Position numbers and translations under genes: made by a program
The notes under the pieces: generated by a model
The model's database searches: none
The model's input: the letters and a program-made list of their open reading frames with translations, nothing else
What the model was told of the DNA's origin: nothing
Shown: positions 5,376-5,390 of the stretch, piece after piece
Position numbering within the stretch: the stretch's first letter is position 1
How the letters are laid out: each line of letters starts with the position of its first letter
Assembly (NCBI GenBank): GCA_015489565.1
Contig: WFZM01000016.1
Coordinates: 1-5,390, forward strand
DNA length: 5,390 bases
Direction: 5' to 3'
From: Patescibacteria group bacterium
GTDB lineage: Bacteria; Patescibacteriota; Minisyncoccia; Phycocordibacterales; UBA2100

Positions 5376-5390
5376 AACTTGCACAAGGAT

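Noticed and set aside
1..5390. A mobile element, CRISPR array, toxin-antitoxin pair or other new defence system
   Set aside because: No transposase, integrase, terminal repeats, regularly spaced repeats, restriction or nuclease motifs other than PNPase were found. Using the tRNA as an integration site is not supported, since no partial tRNA copy is visible.

Overview
The window reads like a chromosomal segment of a Patescibacteria (CPR, Parcubacteria-like) genome. The reasons are moderately AT-rich DNA, compact genes, no recognisable Shine-Dalgarno sequence before any start, a tRNA gene without encoded CCA, a short TraR/DksA-type C4 zinc-finger protein in the form common in CPR, and a single-pass membrane protein whose C-terminal half resembles uncharacterised CPR proteins. 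This placement is inference from gene style. No marker in the window proves it.

Layout. Positions 1-859 hold a two-gene minus-strand operon: a small helical protein of unknown function (859-506) followed, with an ATGA overlap, by an RBBP9/YdeN-like alpha/beta hydrolase that runs off the left edge. A 253-base divergent region (860-1112) carries a good minus-strand promoter, a probable plus-strand promoter almost back to back with it, and a roughly 150-base structured leader ahead of pnp. pnp (1113-3215) encodes a complete 700-residue polynucleotide phosphorylase and ends at a strong intrinsic terminator (3232-3270). A 482-residue membrane protein of unknown function (3306-4754) and a TraR/DksA-type zinc-finger protein (4802-5167) follow. 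Each has a -10 box only 7-8 bases before its ATG, which suggests leaderless mRNAs. Two tandem hairpins (5201-5264) separate this plus-strand block from a convergent tRNA-Pro(UGG) gene (5375-5304).

How the genes relate. PNPase (RNA decay) and the TraR/DksA-like protein (probable RNA polymerase modulator) are both gene-expression functions, but the terminator after pnp makes them separate transcription units. The membrane protein and the zinc-finger gene can be co-transcribed, since no terminator lies in the 47 bases between them, although the second also has its own candidate promoter. The hydrolase operon is divergent and functionally unlinked as far as can be seen. No mobile element, CRISPR array, toxin-antitoxin pair or defence system is visible. 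The most interesting non-coding signals are the leaderless promoter pattern, the mutually exclusive pairings in the pnp leader, and a very stable GCGAAGC-type hairpin inside the pnp coding sequence.
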